Origin: Mesorhizobium sp. J428 | Lineage (GTDB): Bacteria > Pseudomonadota > Alphaproteobacteria > Rhizobiales > Rhizobiaceae | Direction: 5' to 3' | Length of the DNA: 64,000 nucleotides | NCBI RefSeq assembly: GCF_024699925.1 | Contig: NZ_JAJOMX010000001.1 | Location: forward strand, 3,448,001-3,512,000 | In this document: positions 9,244 through 17,395 of the stretch, in pieces | Layout: every line of letters starts with the position of its first letter | How positions within the stretch are numbered: position 1 is the first letter of the stretch | Program-made: the position numbers and the translations under genes | Notes under the pieces: generated by a model | What the model was told of the DNA's origin: nothing | The model's input: only the letters and a program-made list of their open reading frames with translations | Databases searched by the model: none

Positions 9244-10548
9244 TCAGACGGTCTTCGCCGGCAGCCGCATCGCGCTGTAGGTGAGCAGTGCCGAGGCGAT
9301 GTAGAGCAGCGCGAAGACCGCGTTCAGCACGATGACGAGCTGGCTGACTTCGAGCGACTGCACCAGAACCACCGCCAGAAGCACCGCCTTCAGGCCGGCG
9401 AGCAAAGCGAGGTTGATTGCGCGCAGCAGGGTCTGGCCGCGGGCGAAGAGCAGCTCCGCCTGGTATTCGACGAGATTGCGCAGGCCCGGCACGAACAGGG
9501 CCAGTCCCAAGAGCGGCGCGGCCTCCGAAACGTTCCTGCCGAGCAGGGTCGGGAAGTAGTGCAGGATCACCGCCAGCACGGCGAGCGCAGCGGTCGAGGC
9601 GACGAAGACCGCCGCCTCCAGCCCGACCCGCCGGATGGTCTTCGCCAGAAGCTCGGGCGTGCGCATCATGCGCTGCACCAGCATCATGGTGAAGGTGCGG
9701 ATCGGAATCGCGGTCAGGTCCACCAGCCGCATGATCATCGCGTAGATGCCGGCGAGCTGCGCGCCGCCGAGCGCCAGGACCAGCAGCTTGTCCATCTCCA
9801 TCTGCAGGTAGAACAGGATCTCGGCCCCCGCCACGTAGAGCGAATCCGGCAGGCGGCGCAGATAGACCCTCGGCCTGAGCCTCAGCCGGCAGCGCGGATA
9901 GAAGAAGCCGGCCGCGATCAAAAGCGAGACGGCGTTGGCCGCGAGATAGAACAGGCTCCAGGTCGGCAGGTCGCGCACCGGCATGAACGCGAAGGCGCTC
10001 GCCGCGATGGCCCTGAGCACCGTGCCGAGGATGACAAGAATGGACGCGCGGCCGAAGCGACCCATGCCGTTGTTGACGATCACCACCGTCTCGACCGGCC
10101 GCCAGAGGAGCGCCTCGGCCGCGATCACGGTCAGGAAGACCGGCAGCGCCATCTGACTGCCGAAGAACAGCGCGTGCGCGGTGAAGCTCGCCAGCCCGAG
10201 AACCGGCAATGAAATCAGCGCCATGAAGATGAACCCGGCCGTGAACACGCCGATGAGGGCAGGGCGCACGGTGGCGGTGCGGTAGAGCGCGGTGATGTAG
10301 CCGAAGGCCAGGATGCGCGACAGCATCACGCCGGCCGCGGACGCGGTCGCAAACAGGCCGAATTCGGCGATCGTGAGCGTGTTGGCCAGCGCGATGAAGT
10401 AGATCAGCGAGAAGACCAGTCGTCCGGCTGAGCCGCTGATCGCGCTTGCATAGTCGCGCAGGACGCCGATCCGTCCACGCAGCATCGCGGAAATCATGGA
10501 GGCCGGTTTCCGTTCGATTGTTTCGCCGCTCGGCGTGACGCTGGACAC
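9244..10548 (-). CDS. Polysaccharide flippase (Wzx/MATE-like)
   Basis: The 434-residue membrane protein has about 12 hydrophobic segments. It starts with a short polar head, followed by GSAGRLVFSLIYFIALANTLTIAEFGLFATASA, the usual opening of Wzx/oligosaccharide flippases. It would move the undecaprenyl-linked repeat unit across the inner membrane, feeding the ExoQ-like polymerase. The start given is GTG at 10548; an ATG at 10497 is an alternative. It is divergent from the co-polymerase gene and converges on the glycosyltransferase operon. Confidence 0.82.
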   Translation of the reverse strand: MSSVTPSGETIERKPASMISAMLRGRIGVLRDYASAISGSAGRLVFSLIYFIALANTLTIAEFGLFATASAAGVMLSRILAFGYITALYRTATVRPALIGVFTAGFIFMALISLPVLGLASFTAHALFFGSQMALPVFLTVIAAEALLWRPVETVVIVNNGMGRFGRASILVILGTVLRAIAASAFAFMPVRDLPTWSLFYLAANAVSLLIAAGFFYPRCRLRLRPRVYLRRLPDSLYVAGAEILFYLQMEMDKLLVLALGGAQLAGIYAMIMRLVDLTAIPIRTFTMMLVQRMMRTPELLAKTIRRVGLEAAVFVASTAALAVLAVILHYFPTLLGRNVSEAAPLLGLALFVPGLRNLVEYQAELLFARGQTLLRAINLALLAGLKAVLLAVVLVQSLEVSQLVIVLNAVFALLYIASALLTYSAMRLPAKTV

Positions 10549-10758
10549 GCCGCAACCCTAGCGGGGAAAGTTTAACGTGTCGTTCAGCATTGCTGCTCGC
10601 GAAGGCGGAACGGGCGCCGCGGAACACGTGAAAAATGTGTCCATCGCCATATATCTTGCCACAGAAATTAACCATTTGTTTCCCATGGCTCTTTAGCGTG
10701 CCTTAACGATTGGGAACCCTCCAGTCGGCAGGCATGACCGAAAAGGCGCTAGGGGCGA

Positions 10759-13155
10759 ATGATCAACCCGGACCATCGAGACCAGGGAAGACCCCCGCGT
10801 TCTCTGCTTTCGTTCGGGCAGACTCCGTCGAGACCCGCGGCAGGCGACCCGGCATCGGCCGGCTTCGACGCCGCCGAAACCTCTGCCGCCGAGCGGCACC
10901 GCATCGCGCGCGCGCGCCGCGAGGCGCGCTCCAACCGTCTGCTCGAGGCGCTCGCCGCTCTGCCGGAGACCGTCGAGGAGGAAGCGCCTCGCCCTGCCGC
11001 CGCCCGGGCGGCACCCGTCGCGCCGGCACCGGCGCCGCCGCCCCGGGCACCCGAAGTGGTCGCGCCGCCGCCGTCCGCCACCGCGCCGGCTCCCGCCGGG
11101 GAGCTGTGGCGGCCGCTGATAGACCCGCTGAAGATCTGGAACGGCATCGTCCGCTCGCGCTGGATCATCCTGGCGACGACCGTGGCGGGCGCCGCACTCG
11201 GCGTCATGATCGCGCTGTCGACGCCGAAGAAGTTCGAATCCGTCGCCGAGCTCCTCGTCGACCCCCGCGACATCAAGATCACCGACCGCAACGTGACCGA
11301 GGGCGGCCTGCCGTCCGACGCCACGCTGGCGATCGTCGAGAACCAGGTGAAGGTGCTCACCTCCGGCAACGTCCTGGCCAAGGTCGTGGACAAGCTGAAC
11401 CTCGCCGCGGACCCCGAGTTCAATGGCGACGAAAAGAGCTTCGGCCTGGGCGCGCTCGTCTCGGAGCTGAGATCGATCTTCTCGCGCAGCGAGAAGGGCG
11501 AGGGCGACCTGCGCCGCGCGCTGGCGATCCAGGGCCTCGCCAAGAGCCTCGACGTCGAGCGCGGCGGCAAGACCTTCGTGGTCTCGATCTCCGCCGTCAC
11601 GCAGAGCGCCGAGAAGTCGGCGCTGATCGCCAACACGCTGACCGAGACCTTCCTGCAGTCCTACGGCGACATCCAGTCCGACACGGCGGGTCGCGCCTCC
11701 GATGAACTGTCCTCGCGCCTTGCCGAGCTGCAGAAGGGCCTCGACGAGGCCGAGCGCAAGGTGGAAGCCTACAAGGCCGAGCGTGATCTCGTCGACGCGC
11801 AGGGCCGGCTGATCTCGGACGACGAGATGGTCAAGCTGAACGACCAGCTGACCATCGCCCGAGCCCGCACGATCGAGCTCAACGCGCGTGCCAGCTCGAT
11901 CCGCGACCTCAATCCCGATGCGGTGGTGGGAGGCAGCCTGCCCGAGCAGATCAGCTCGCCGGTGATGGCGGAGCTGCGCACGCAATATGCGACGGCCAAG
12001 CAGGAGGTCGAGCGCCTGTCGGTCCGGCTCGGACCACGCCACCCCGAGCGTCTGGCCGCCGAGGCCCAGCTCGCCGGCGCGCGCGATTCGCTCGCCTCGG
12101 AACTGCGGCGCATCAGTTCCTCGATCCAGGTAGACCTCAAGCGCGCGGTGCAACTCGAGCAGGACCTCGCCAGCCGCCTCGCCCAACTCAAGGCGCGCCA
12201 GGCGCAGGTCAGCGAGGACCTCGTCACGGTGCGCGAACTGGAGCGCGAAGCGGCCGCCAAGCGCGCCGTCTACGAATCCTTCCTGCTGCGTGCGCGCGAG
12301 ACCAACGAGCAGCGCGGCATGAACACCGCGAACATGAGCGTCATCTCGGTGGCCCAGCCGCCGCTCGAGCCTCTCGGGCCTTCGCGTAGCATGACAGTGA
12401 TCGCCGCCACGATCCTCGGCTTCATGGCCGGCGTCGGCATCGGCGGCGCCCGCGGCGCCATCGACAGCCTGCGCTCGGGCGGAGGCGGAAGCCCCGTCCG
12501 CCCGGCGCCGCGCCCCGCACCCGGCCGCCCGCGCGACGAGACCGACGACGAGATCGACAGGATCATGCACTCCGCCGCGCGGCGCGAGACATCCGAAGCG
12601 GCCACTGCAGCCACGAGGCGCACGGCCGAACCGGCTCCGGCCGTCGCCGCGGCCGAAGCCAGAAAGAGCGCTCCGCCGCAGCCCGAGGCCTATCCGTATG
12701 TCCCGACGCAGACGGGCTATCCGGGGCAGCCGATGCCGCAGCCCGCGCAGCCGCCTGGCTGGTACGATCCGCAGGCGGCCTATGCCGCCCAGCAGCAGGC
12801 TGCCTACCAGGCCTGGCTTGCCGCGCGCCCGCAGCCGCCTGCCTATCCGCCACAGCCCGCGCCGACGCAGCACTGGGGCGCCTGGCCCGAACAGCCGGGC
12901 CATGCCCAGCCGGTCTATCCGCAGCCGCAGATGCCGCTCAACATGCAGTCGCCGCAGCCCTGGCCGGCGCAGCCGCAGTTCGCGCCGCCCGCCGGCTGGC
13001 AGCCGCCGCAGGAGATGACGCAGCCGCCGCAGCCCCAGACCTTCCAGCAGGTGCAGGCGGATGCGAGCTCGATCGACGACATCCGCGAAAGCCTGCGCGA
13101 ATTCCGCACCGCCGTGCGCGAGCTCGCCACCAGCCGCGCGCGCGGCCGCATGTGA
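10759..13155 (+). CDS. GumC/Wzz-type polysaccharide co-polymerase without kinase domain
   Basis: The 798-residue protein has an Ala/Pro-rich cytoplasmic N-terminus (1-115), a first membrane segment near 134-153 (WIILATTVAGAALGVMIALS) and a Wzz periplasmic domain. This is followed by long coiled-coil helices (about 310-490) and a second membrane segment near 544-565. GumC/ExoP/Wzc proteins set polymer length and couple to export. The C-terminal tail (about 566-798) is not a BY-kinase: no Walker A is visible. Instead it is rich in Pro, Gln and Tyr and ends in a conserved-looking helix (SIDDIRESLREFRTAVRELATS). It is divergent from the flippase. The start at 10759 is reasonable, but the leader is low complexity, so it could be later. 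Confidence 0.85.
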   Translation: MINPDHRDQGRPPRSLLSFGQTPSRPAAGDPASAGFDAAETSAAERHRIARARREARSNRLLEALAALPETVEEEAPRPAAARAAPVAPAPAPPPRAPEVVAPPPSATAPAPAGELWRPLIDPLKIWNGIVRSRWIILATTVAGAALGVMIALSTPKKFESVAELLVDPRDIKITDRNVTEGGLPSDATLAIVENQVKVLTSGNVLAKVVDKLNLAADPEFNGDEKSFGLGALVSELRSIFSRSEKGEGDLRRALAIQGLAKSLDVERGGKTFVVSISAVTQSAEKSALIANTLTETFLQSYGDIQSDTAGRASDELSSRLAELQKGLDEAERKVEAYKAERDLVDAQGRLISDDEMVKLNDQLTIARARTIELNARASSIRDLNPDAVVGGSLPEQISSPVMAELRTQYATAKQEVERLSVRLGPRHPERLAAEAQLAGARDSLASELRRISSSIQVDLKRAVQLEQDLASRLAQLKARQAQVSEDLVTVRELEREAAAKRAVYESFLLRARETNEQRGMNTANMSVISVAQPPLEPLGPSRSMTVIAATILGFMAGVGIGGARGAIDSLRSGGGGSPVRPAPRPAPGRPRDETDDEIDRIMHSAARRETSEAATAATRRTAEPAPAVAAAEARKSAPPQPEAYPYVPTQTGYPGQPMPQPAQPPGWYDPQAAYAAQQQAAYQAWLAARPQPPAYPPQPAPTQHWGAWPEQPGHAQPVYPQPQMPLNMQSPQPWPAQPQFAPPAGWQPPQEMTQPPQPQTFQQVQADASSIDDIRESLREFRTAVRELATSRARGRM

Positions 13156-13247
13156 AACGGGAATGCGGCATAGTACGCCGCTTTGACAGGTAGGACTCGC
13201 CGCTATTTCGTGCCATGACCGCGCCTGCCGAAGCAGGAGGGTGCATC

Positions 13248-14147
13248 ATGGCTGAGATCATCGACGGCAAGAAGGCGGGCGAGGAGGTCGCTGCGAAGGT
13301 GGCGAAGGCCACTGCCGAACTGGTCGCGGGAACGGGCGTCAAGCCGGGTCTCGCCGTGGTCATCGTCGGCGAGGACCCCGCCAGCCAGGTCTACGTCGCC
13401 TCCAAATCGCGCAAGGCGCGCGAATGCGGCTTTCACTCCGTGCAGCACACGCTGGCGGAGGATACGCCCGAGGCCGAGCTCCTGGCGCTCATCGACGCGC
13501 TCAACGCCGATGCCGCCATCCACGGCATCCTGGTGCAGCTTCCGCTGCCCGCGCATATCGATTCCGGCAAGGTGATCCAGGCGATCTCCCCGGACAAGGA
13601 CGTCGACGGGTTCCATTTCATCAATGTCGGCAAGCTCGGCGCCGGCGTCCTCGACACGGCCTTCGTGCCCTGCACGCCGGCCGGTTCGATGCTGCTGATC
13701 GAGCGGATCCACGGCCGCGACCTGTCCGGCCTCAACGCCGTCGTCGTCGGCCGCTCCAACATCGTCGGCAAGCCGATGGCGAACCTGCTGCTCGCCGCCA
13801 ACGCCACGGTCACGATCGCGCATTCGCGGACGAAGGACCTGCCGGCGCTCTGCCGCACCGCCGACATCCTCGTCGCCGCCGTCGGCCGGCCCGAGATGGT
13901 CAAGGGCGACTGGGTGAAGGAGGGCGCGACCGTGGTCGATGTCGGCATCAACCGCATCCCCGCGCCCGAGAAGGGCGAGGGCAAGTCGCGCCTCGTCGGC
14001 GACGTGGAGTTCGCGTCGGCCGCGCAGCGCGCCGGCGCGATCACGCCTGTCCCCGGCGGCGTTGGGCCGATGACGATCGCCATGCTGATGGCCAACACCC
14101 TCGTCTCGGCCTGCAGGTCGGCGGGGGTGGGAAGGCCGACGTTCTGA
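13248..14147 (+). CDS. folD: Bifunctional methylenetetrahydrofolate dehydrogenase / methenyltetrahydrofolate cyclohydrolase
   Basis: The 299-residue cytoplasmic enzyme interconverts 5,10-methylene-, methenyl- and 10-formyl-tetrahydrofolate. The catalytic region [13 protein letters not shown] carries the active-site Lys, and [10 protein letters not shown] and [14 protein letters not shown] bind folate and NADP. The end has [20 protein letters not shown] chose ATG 13248 because an AGGAGG at 13235-13240 sits at ideal distance; the ATG at 13215 would add eleven unlikely residues. The gene stands alone and is followed by a long inverted repeat. Confidence 0.97.
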   Translation: MAEIIDGKKAGEEVAAKVAKATAELVAGTGVKPGLAVVIVGEDPASQVYVASKSRKARECGFHSVQHTLAEDTPEAELLALIDALNADAAIHGILVQLPLPAHIDSGKVIQAISPDKDVDGFHFINVGKLGAGVLDTAFVPCTPAGSMLLIERIHGRDLSGLNAVVVGRSNIVGKPMANLLLAANATVTIAHSRTKDLPALCRTADILVAAVGRPEMVKGDWVKEGATVVDVGINRIPAPEKGEGKSRLVGDVEFASAAQRAGAITPVPGGVGPMTIAMLMANTLVSACRSAGVGRPTF

Positions 14148-14248
14148 GGCAGTAGGCAGTAGGGCTTAGGCAGCAGGGAAGCCGAATTCTGTTGGCGCTT
14201 CGTGTCTTGCCGAGTAATCCTCCTGCCTGAGCCCTACTGCCTACTGCC
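14148..14248. repeat. Long inverted repeat with GGCAGTA units
   Basis: The 26-base arm at 14148-14173 contains two GGCAGTA units. It is the reverse complement of 14223-14248 apart from one position, which would still form a G-U pair in RNA. The loop is 49 bases. The repeat begins directly after the folD stop and ends 47 bases before the next gene. It could act as a terminator or RNA-stabilising hairpin, or be a copy of a dispersed palindromic element. Confidence 0.8.
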
Positions 14249-14295
14249 TGCTCCACCTCCTTCCCGCTCCCCTCGGCATCCTGTAGAACGCCGTC

Positions 14296-15258
14296 ATGCC
14301 CGACCCCTCTGCTTCCGGCCGGCAATTCGCTTTCCTGCTGGTGGACAAGTTCCCCATGTTCTCGCTAGTGGCGGCGATCGACACGCTGCGCTCGGCCAAT
14401 CGGATGCTGGGCAGGGATTTCTATTCCTGGAAGACGGTGTCGGCCGACGGCGAGGCGGTGGTGGCGTCGAACGGGCTGCCGCTCAAGATCGACTATGCGA
14501 TCGCGGACCTGCCGGCGGCGGACATCCTGTTCGTCTGCGCCGGCCTGACCTTCGAGTTCCCCGGCAAGCCCAAGGTGCTCTCGGGCCTGCGCAGCCTCGG
14601 CCGCCGCGGCGCCGCACTCGGTGCACTGTCGGCAGGCTCGCACACGCTTGCCGAGGCAGGGCAGCTCGACGGCCACCGCTGCACGATCCACTGGGAGAAT
14701 CGCGCCGGCTTCCGCGAGCGCTTCCCGGACATCGACTGCACGGGCAACGTCTTCGAGATCGATCGCAAGCGCTATACCTGCGCGGGCGGCACGACCTCGA
14801 TCGACCTGTTTCTGGAGATCGTCCGCGCGGATTTCGGGGCAGGGGTTGCCAACGAGGTTGCCAACCAGTTCCAGCACGAGCGCATCCGCTCGGCCGGCGA
14901 CCGCCAGCGCGTCGGGCCCGAACGCGACCTGACCGGCAAGTCGGACAAGCTGCGCAAGATCGTCGAGCGGATGGCGGACAATCTCGACGAGCCGCTGTCG
15001 GCGGTGGATCTCGCCAAGGCGGCCGGCCTGTCGGTGCGCCAGGTCGAGCGGCTGTTCCTGCGCCATCTCAACATGACGCCCGGCCGCTACTACATGCGGC
15101 TCCGGCTGGAGCGCGCCCGCGAGCTGCTGCGCCAGACCAACATGCCGATCCTCGACGTGGCGATCGCCACCGGCTTCACCTCGCACTCCTATTTCGCGCA
15201 GTCCTACCGGCTCCAGTTCGGCCGCCCGCCCTCGGAGGAGCGACGCACGACGTATTGA
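14296..15258 (+). CDS. GlxA-family transcriptional regulator (DJ-1/PfpI domain + AraC HTH)
   Basis: The 320-residue protein has an N-terminal class I glutamine amidotransferase-like domain (FAFLLVDKFPMFSLVAAIDTLRSANRM, then LFVCAGLTFEFPG and GALSAGSHTLAEAG). Its C-terminal AraC-type DNA-binding domain runs from about residue 215 (VERMADNLDEPLSAVDLAKAAGLSVRQVERLFLRHL, then PILDVAIATGFTSHSYFAQSYRLQFGRPPSEER). Such regulators often control glycine betaine, carnitine or amino-acid catabolism. The catalytic Cys of true amidases appears replaced by Ser (GALSAGS), so the domain probably binds a ligand. No obvious target gene is adjacent. Confidence 0.9.
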   Translation: MPDPSASGRQFAFLLVDKFPMFSLVAAIDTLRSANRMLGRDFYSWKTVSADGEAVVASNGLPLKIDYAIADLPAADILFVCAGLTFEFPGKPKVLSGLRSLGRRGAALGALSAGSHTLAEAGQLDGHRCTIHWENRAGFRERFPDIDCTGNVFEIDRKRYTCAGGTTSIDLFLEIVRADFGAGVANEVANQFQHERIRSAGDRQRVGPERDLTGKSDKLRKIVERMADNLDEPLSAVDLAKAAGLSVRQVERLFLRHLNMTPGRYYMRLRLERARELLRQTNMPILDVAIATGFTSHSYFAQSYRLQFGRPPSEERRTTY

Positions 15259-15393
15259 TGCCGTCAGGAGGCGAGGAAGTCGCCGTCGCGAGCGCGTGGG
15301 GGAGGTGGTGGAGCGGACGAATCCGGCCGATGCGCGTGGGGAACTGCTTCCCCTCGTATACGTAGCGCCAGAGCTGAAATCAGAAGGCATGAC

Positions 15394-16134
15394 ATGACAG
15401 CCGTACGGATCGCAGCTGCACAGACTGCCGAATACAGGGAGGACGTTGAGGGCGCTCTGTCCTATGCCGTCGGGGTTTCGCGACAGGCGGAAGCCGAAGG
15501 CGCATGCCTGCTTTGTTTTCCCGAGGGATACCTCCAAGGGTATTTTACCGACGAAGCATCTGCACGCAGGGTTGCGCTAGATGTCTCCTCCAGCCGCTTC
15601 AATGATCTGATAAAACGTTTCCCGAAAGTCGCGCCCATAATCGTAATCGGTTTCATCGAGGTATCGATGGGCAGGCTATTCAACAGCGCCGTCGTCATAG
15701 AAGGGGCGACCGCGGTCGGCTACTATCGAAAAAGGCATCTTCTGCCGGGCGAGAGCGCCTTCTCCGCCGGGACGGATACGCCAGTCTTCACTGCCGGCGG
15801 CCTGCGTTTCGGAGTAAACATCTGCTACGACACCAACTTCCCTGCGGCAGCGCAGCGTGTTGCCGACACCGGCGCAACACTCATCGTCTGTCCCGCAAAC
15901 AATATGATGCGAAGGGACAAGGCAGAAATCTTGAGAGATGCCCATAATTCTGTGCGTGGCGACCGATGTCGAGAGACCGGCCTCTGGCTCGTATCGGCAG
16001 ATGTCACCGGCGAACGTGACGACCTCGTATCATTGGGGCCGACCGCTGTTCTCAATCCAGAAGGAGAGGTTGTGAAACAGCTACCGTTGGGGAGACCGGG
16101 GCTGCTGATAGCGGACATCCCAATCAGCGCTTGA
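15394..16134 (+). CDS. Carbon-nitrogen hydrolase (nitrilase superfamily)
   Basis: The 246-residue protein carries the complete catalytic triad of the superfamily: Glu44 in CFPEGYLQGY, Lys113 in YYRKRHLLPGE and Cys144 in GVNICYDTNFP. It would hydrolyse an amide or nitrile; the substrate is not evident. Codon use is less GC-rich than in its neighbours (GATAAAACG, AATATGATG and similar), and it is flanked by two non-coding stretches, so transfer is possible. ATG 15394 is preceded by AGAAGG. It has no operon partner. Confidence 0.88.
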   Translation: MTAVRIAAAQTAEYREDVEGALSYAVGVSRQAEAEGACLLCFPEGYLQGYFTDEASARRVALDVSSSRFNDLIKRFPKVAPIIVIGFIEVSMGRLFNSAVVIEGATAVGYYRKRHLLPGESAFSAGTDTPVFTAGGLRFGVNICYDTNFPAAAQRVADTGATLIVCPANNMMRRDKAEILRDAHNSVRGDRCRETGLWLVSADVTGERDDLVSLGPTAVLNPEGEVVKQLPLGRPGLLIADIPISA

Positions 16135-16241
16135 TAGAATTCTGCGTAACTCTCCCGCGTTCCTGAGTCATCATAGTCTCGCATCCCAAGGTGGATAAAT
16201 GCATCGCAAGCTCGATGTGCGATCGCCGGGGCCGATACGGC

Positions 16242-17018
16242 CTACACCACCACGGGATTCGCCGCGCCGTCCATGCTGATCGACACGCCGGTGATGTAGC
16301 TGGCCTTGTCCGAGGCGAGGAACAGCACTGCGTTGGCGATCTCTTCGGGGCTTGCCATCCGGCCGAGCGGGATGCGGGCGACGCTGGCGCGGCGGGCTTC
16401 CTCGACGTCGATGCCAGAGAGCCGCGCCTCGGCGGCCAGCCCCTCGGCCACCCGCCCCGTTTCCGTTCCGCCAGGATTGATCGCCACGACACGTGCGCCG
16501 CGCGGCGCGTAGGCCGTGGCGAGGCCGGCGGTCACCAGCATAAGCGCCGCATTGGCCGCGCCGCCTGGAATATGAACCCGCGAGGCCACCTTGCCGCCGT
16601 TGCCGACGACGTTGACGATCACGCCCGATCCGCGCGCGGCCATAGCCTTCACCACGGGGTCGATCGCGTTGACGTAGGAGAAATATTTCGCATCCATTGC
16701 GGCGCGGTAGGCCTGCGGGGTGAGCTCGTCCGGCGGGGTGCGCTTGGCCGCGCCTGCGCTGTTCACCAGCACGTCGATCGCGCCGAGATGCGCCGTCATC
16801 GCCGCGATCGCGCCGGCCGCGGCGTCGGCGTCGCTCAGGTCGGCCGCGATGCCGTAGACGCCGGGCAGGGCGGCGCGGGCCTGTTCGATGTTTTCGCGCG
16901 AGCGCGACACGATGCCGACGCGTGCGCCTTCCTCAAGGAAAGCCTTCGCGCAGGCGAAGCCGATGCCCTTCGAGCCGCCGGTGACCACGACGCCCTTGCC
17001 CTTCAATCCGAGATCCAT
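16242..17018 (-). CDS. SDR-fold protein lacking the usual Tyr-Lys catalytic pair
   Basis: The 258-residue protein has a classical SDR cofactor motif (TGGSKGIGFACAKAF) and the NSAG strand. The expected Ser...YxxxK is replaced by NVVGNGGKVASRVHIPGGAANAALM: Gly stands at the Ser and Tyr positions and Asn at the Lys position. The C-terminus (SYITGVSISMDGA) is normal. It may bind NAD(P) without classical dehydrogenase chemistry, or belong to the SDR branch that carries a GNAAL-type helix (from memory). It is divergent from the DUF982 gene and has no clear pathway neighbour. Confidence 0.82.
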   Translation of the reverse strand: MDLGLKGKGVVVTGGSKGIGFACAKAFLEEGARVGIVSRSRENIEQARAALPGVYGIAADLSDADAAAGAIAAMTAHLGAIDVLVNSAGAAKRTPPDELTPQAYRAAMDAKYFSYVNAIDPVVKAMAARGSGVIVNVVGNGGKVASRVHIPGGAANAALMLVTAGLATAYAPRGARVVAINPGGTETGRVAEGLAAEARLSGIDVEEARRASVARIPLGRMASPEEIANAVLFLASDKASYITGVSISMDGAANPVVV

Positions 17019-17152
17019 TGCGATTCCTCCGCGTTTCGCTTGAAGTCAGTCCCGCGCAAGCGATCGTTTGGCAAGATGAAAAGAATCCCGCCGGCGCGTG
17101 GAACCTTGGCCGGCCCGGACCGTTGCCGCGACGACTGCCGAGGGGTGATGCC

Positions 17153-17395
17153 ATGCCGATCGACCAGACGTTTCACGAGCCGGTGCTGCTGAAGACCGGA
17201 AAGAGCGGTCTTGCCGAGATCAGGACGCTGGCGCAGGCCCGCGATCTTCTGCGGGAAGGCTGGCCCGAGACGCACGGCAAGTGGTACTACGCGGCCGATC
17301 GCGCCTGCGCGGACGCGGCCAACGGCAAGGCCTCGGTCCACATCGCCCGGCGCATCTTCGTCTACGCCGCCGAGGAAGCCCGCCTCAGGGCCTGA
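17153..17395 (+). CDS. DUF982 small protein
   Basis: The 80-residue protein fits DUF982: FHEPVLLKTG at the start, IRTLAQARDLLREGWPETHGKWYYAADRACADA in the middle, and an ARRIFVYAAEEARL tail. The family is common in rhizobia and has no established function. The ATG at 17153 has AGGGG upstream; the frame is open further upstream, but those residues do not resemble the family. Its stop abuts the convergent edd stop within TGATCA. Confidence 0.8.
   Translation: MPIDQTFHEPVLLKTGKSGLAEIRTLAQARDLLREGWPETHGKWYYAADRACADAANGKASVHIARRIFVYAAEEARLRA

Noticed and set aside
10693..12903. A 736-residue open frame on the minus strand opposite the co-polymerase gene
   Set aside because: It is a high-GC antisense frame, very rich in Arg, Gly and Ala, with no recognisable domain, and it lies inside a convincing gene.
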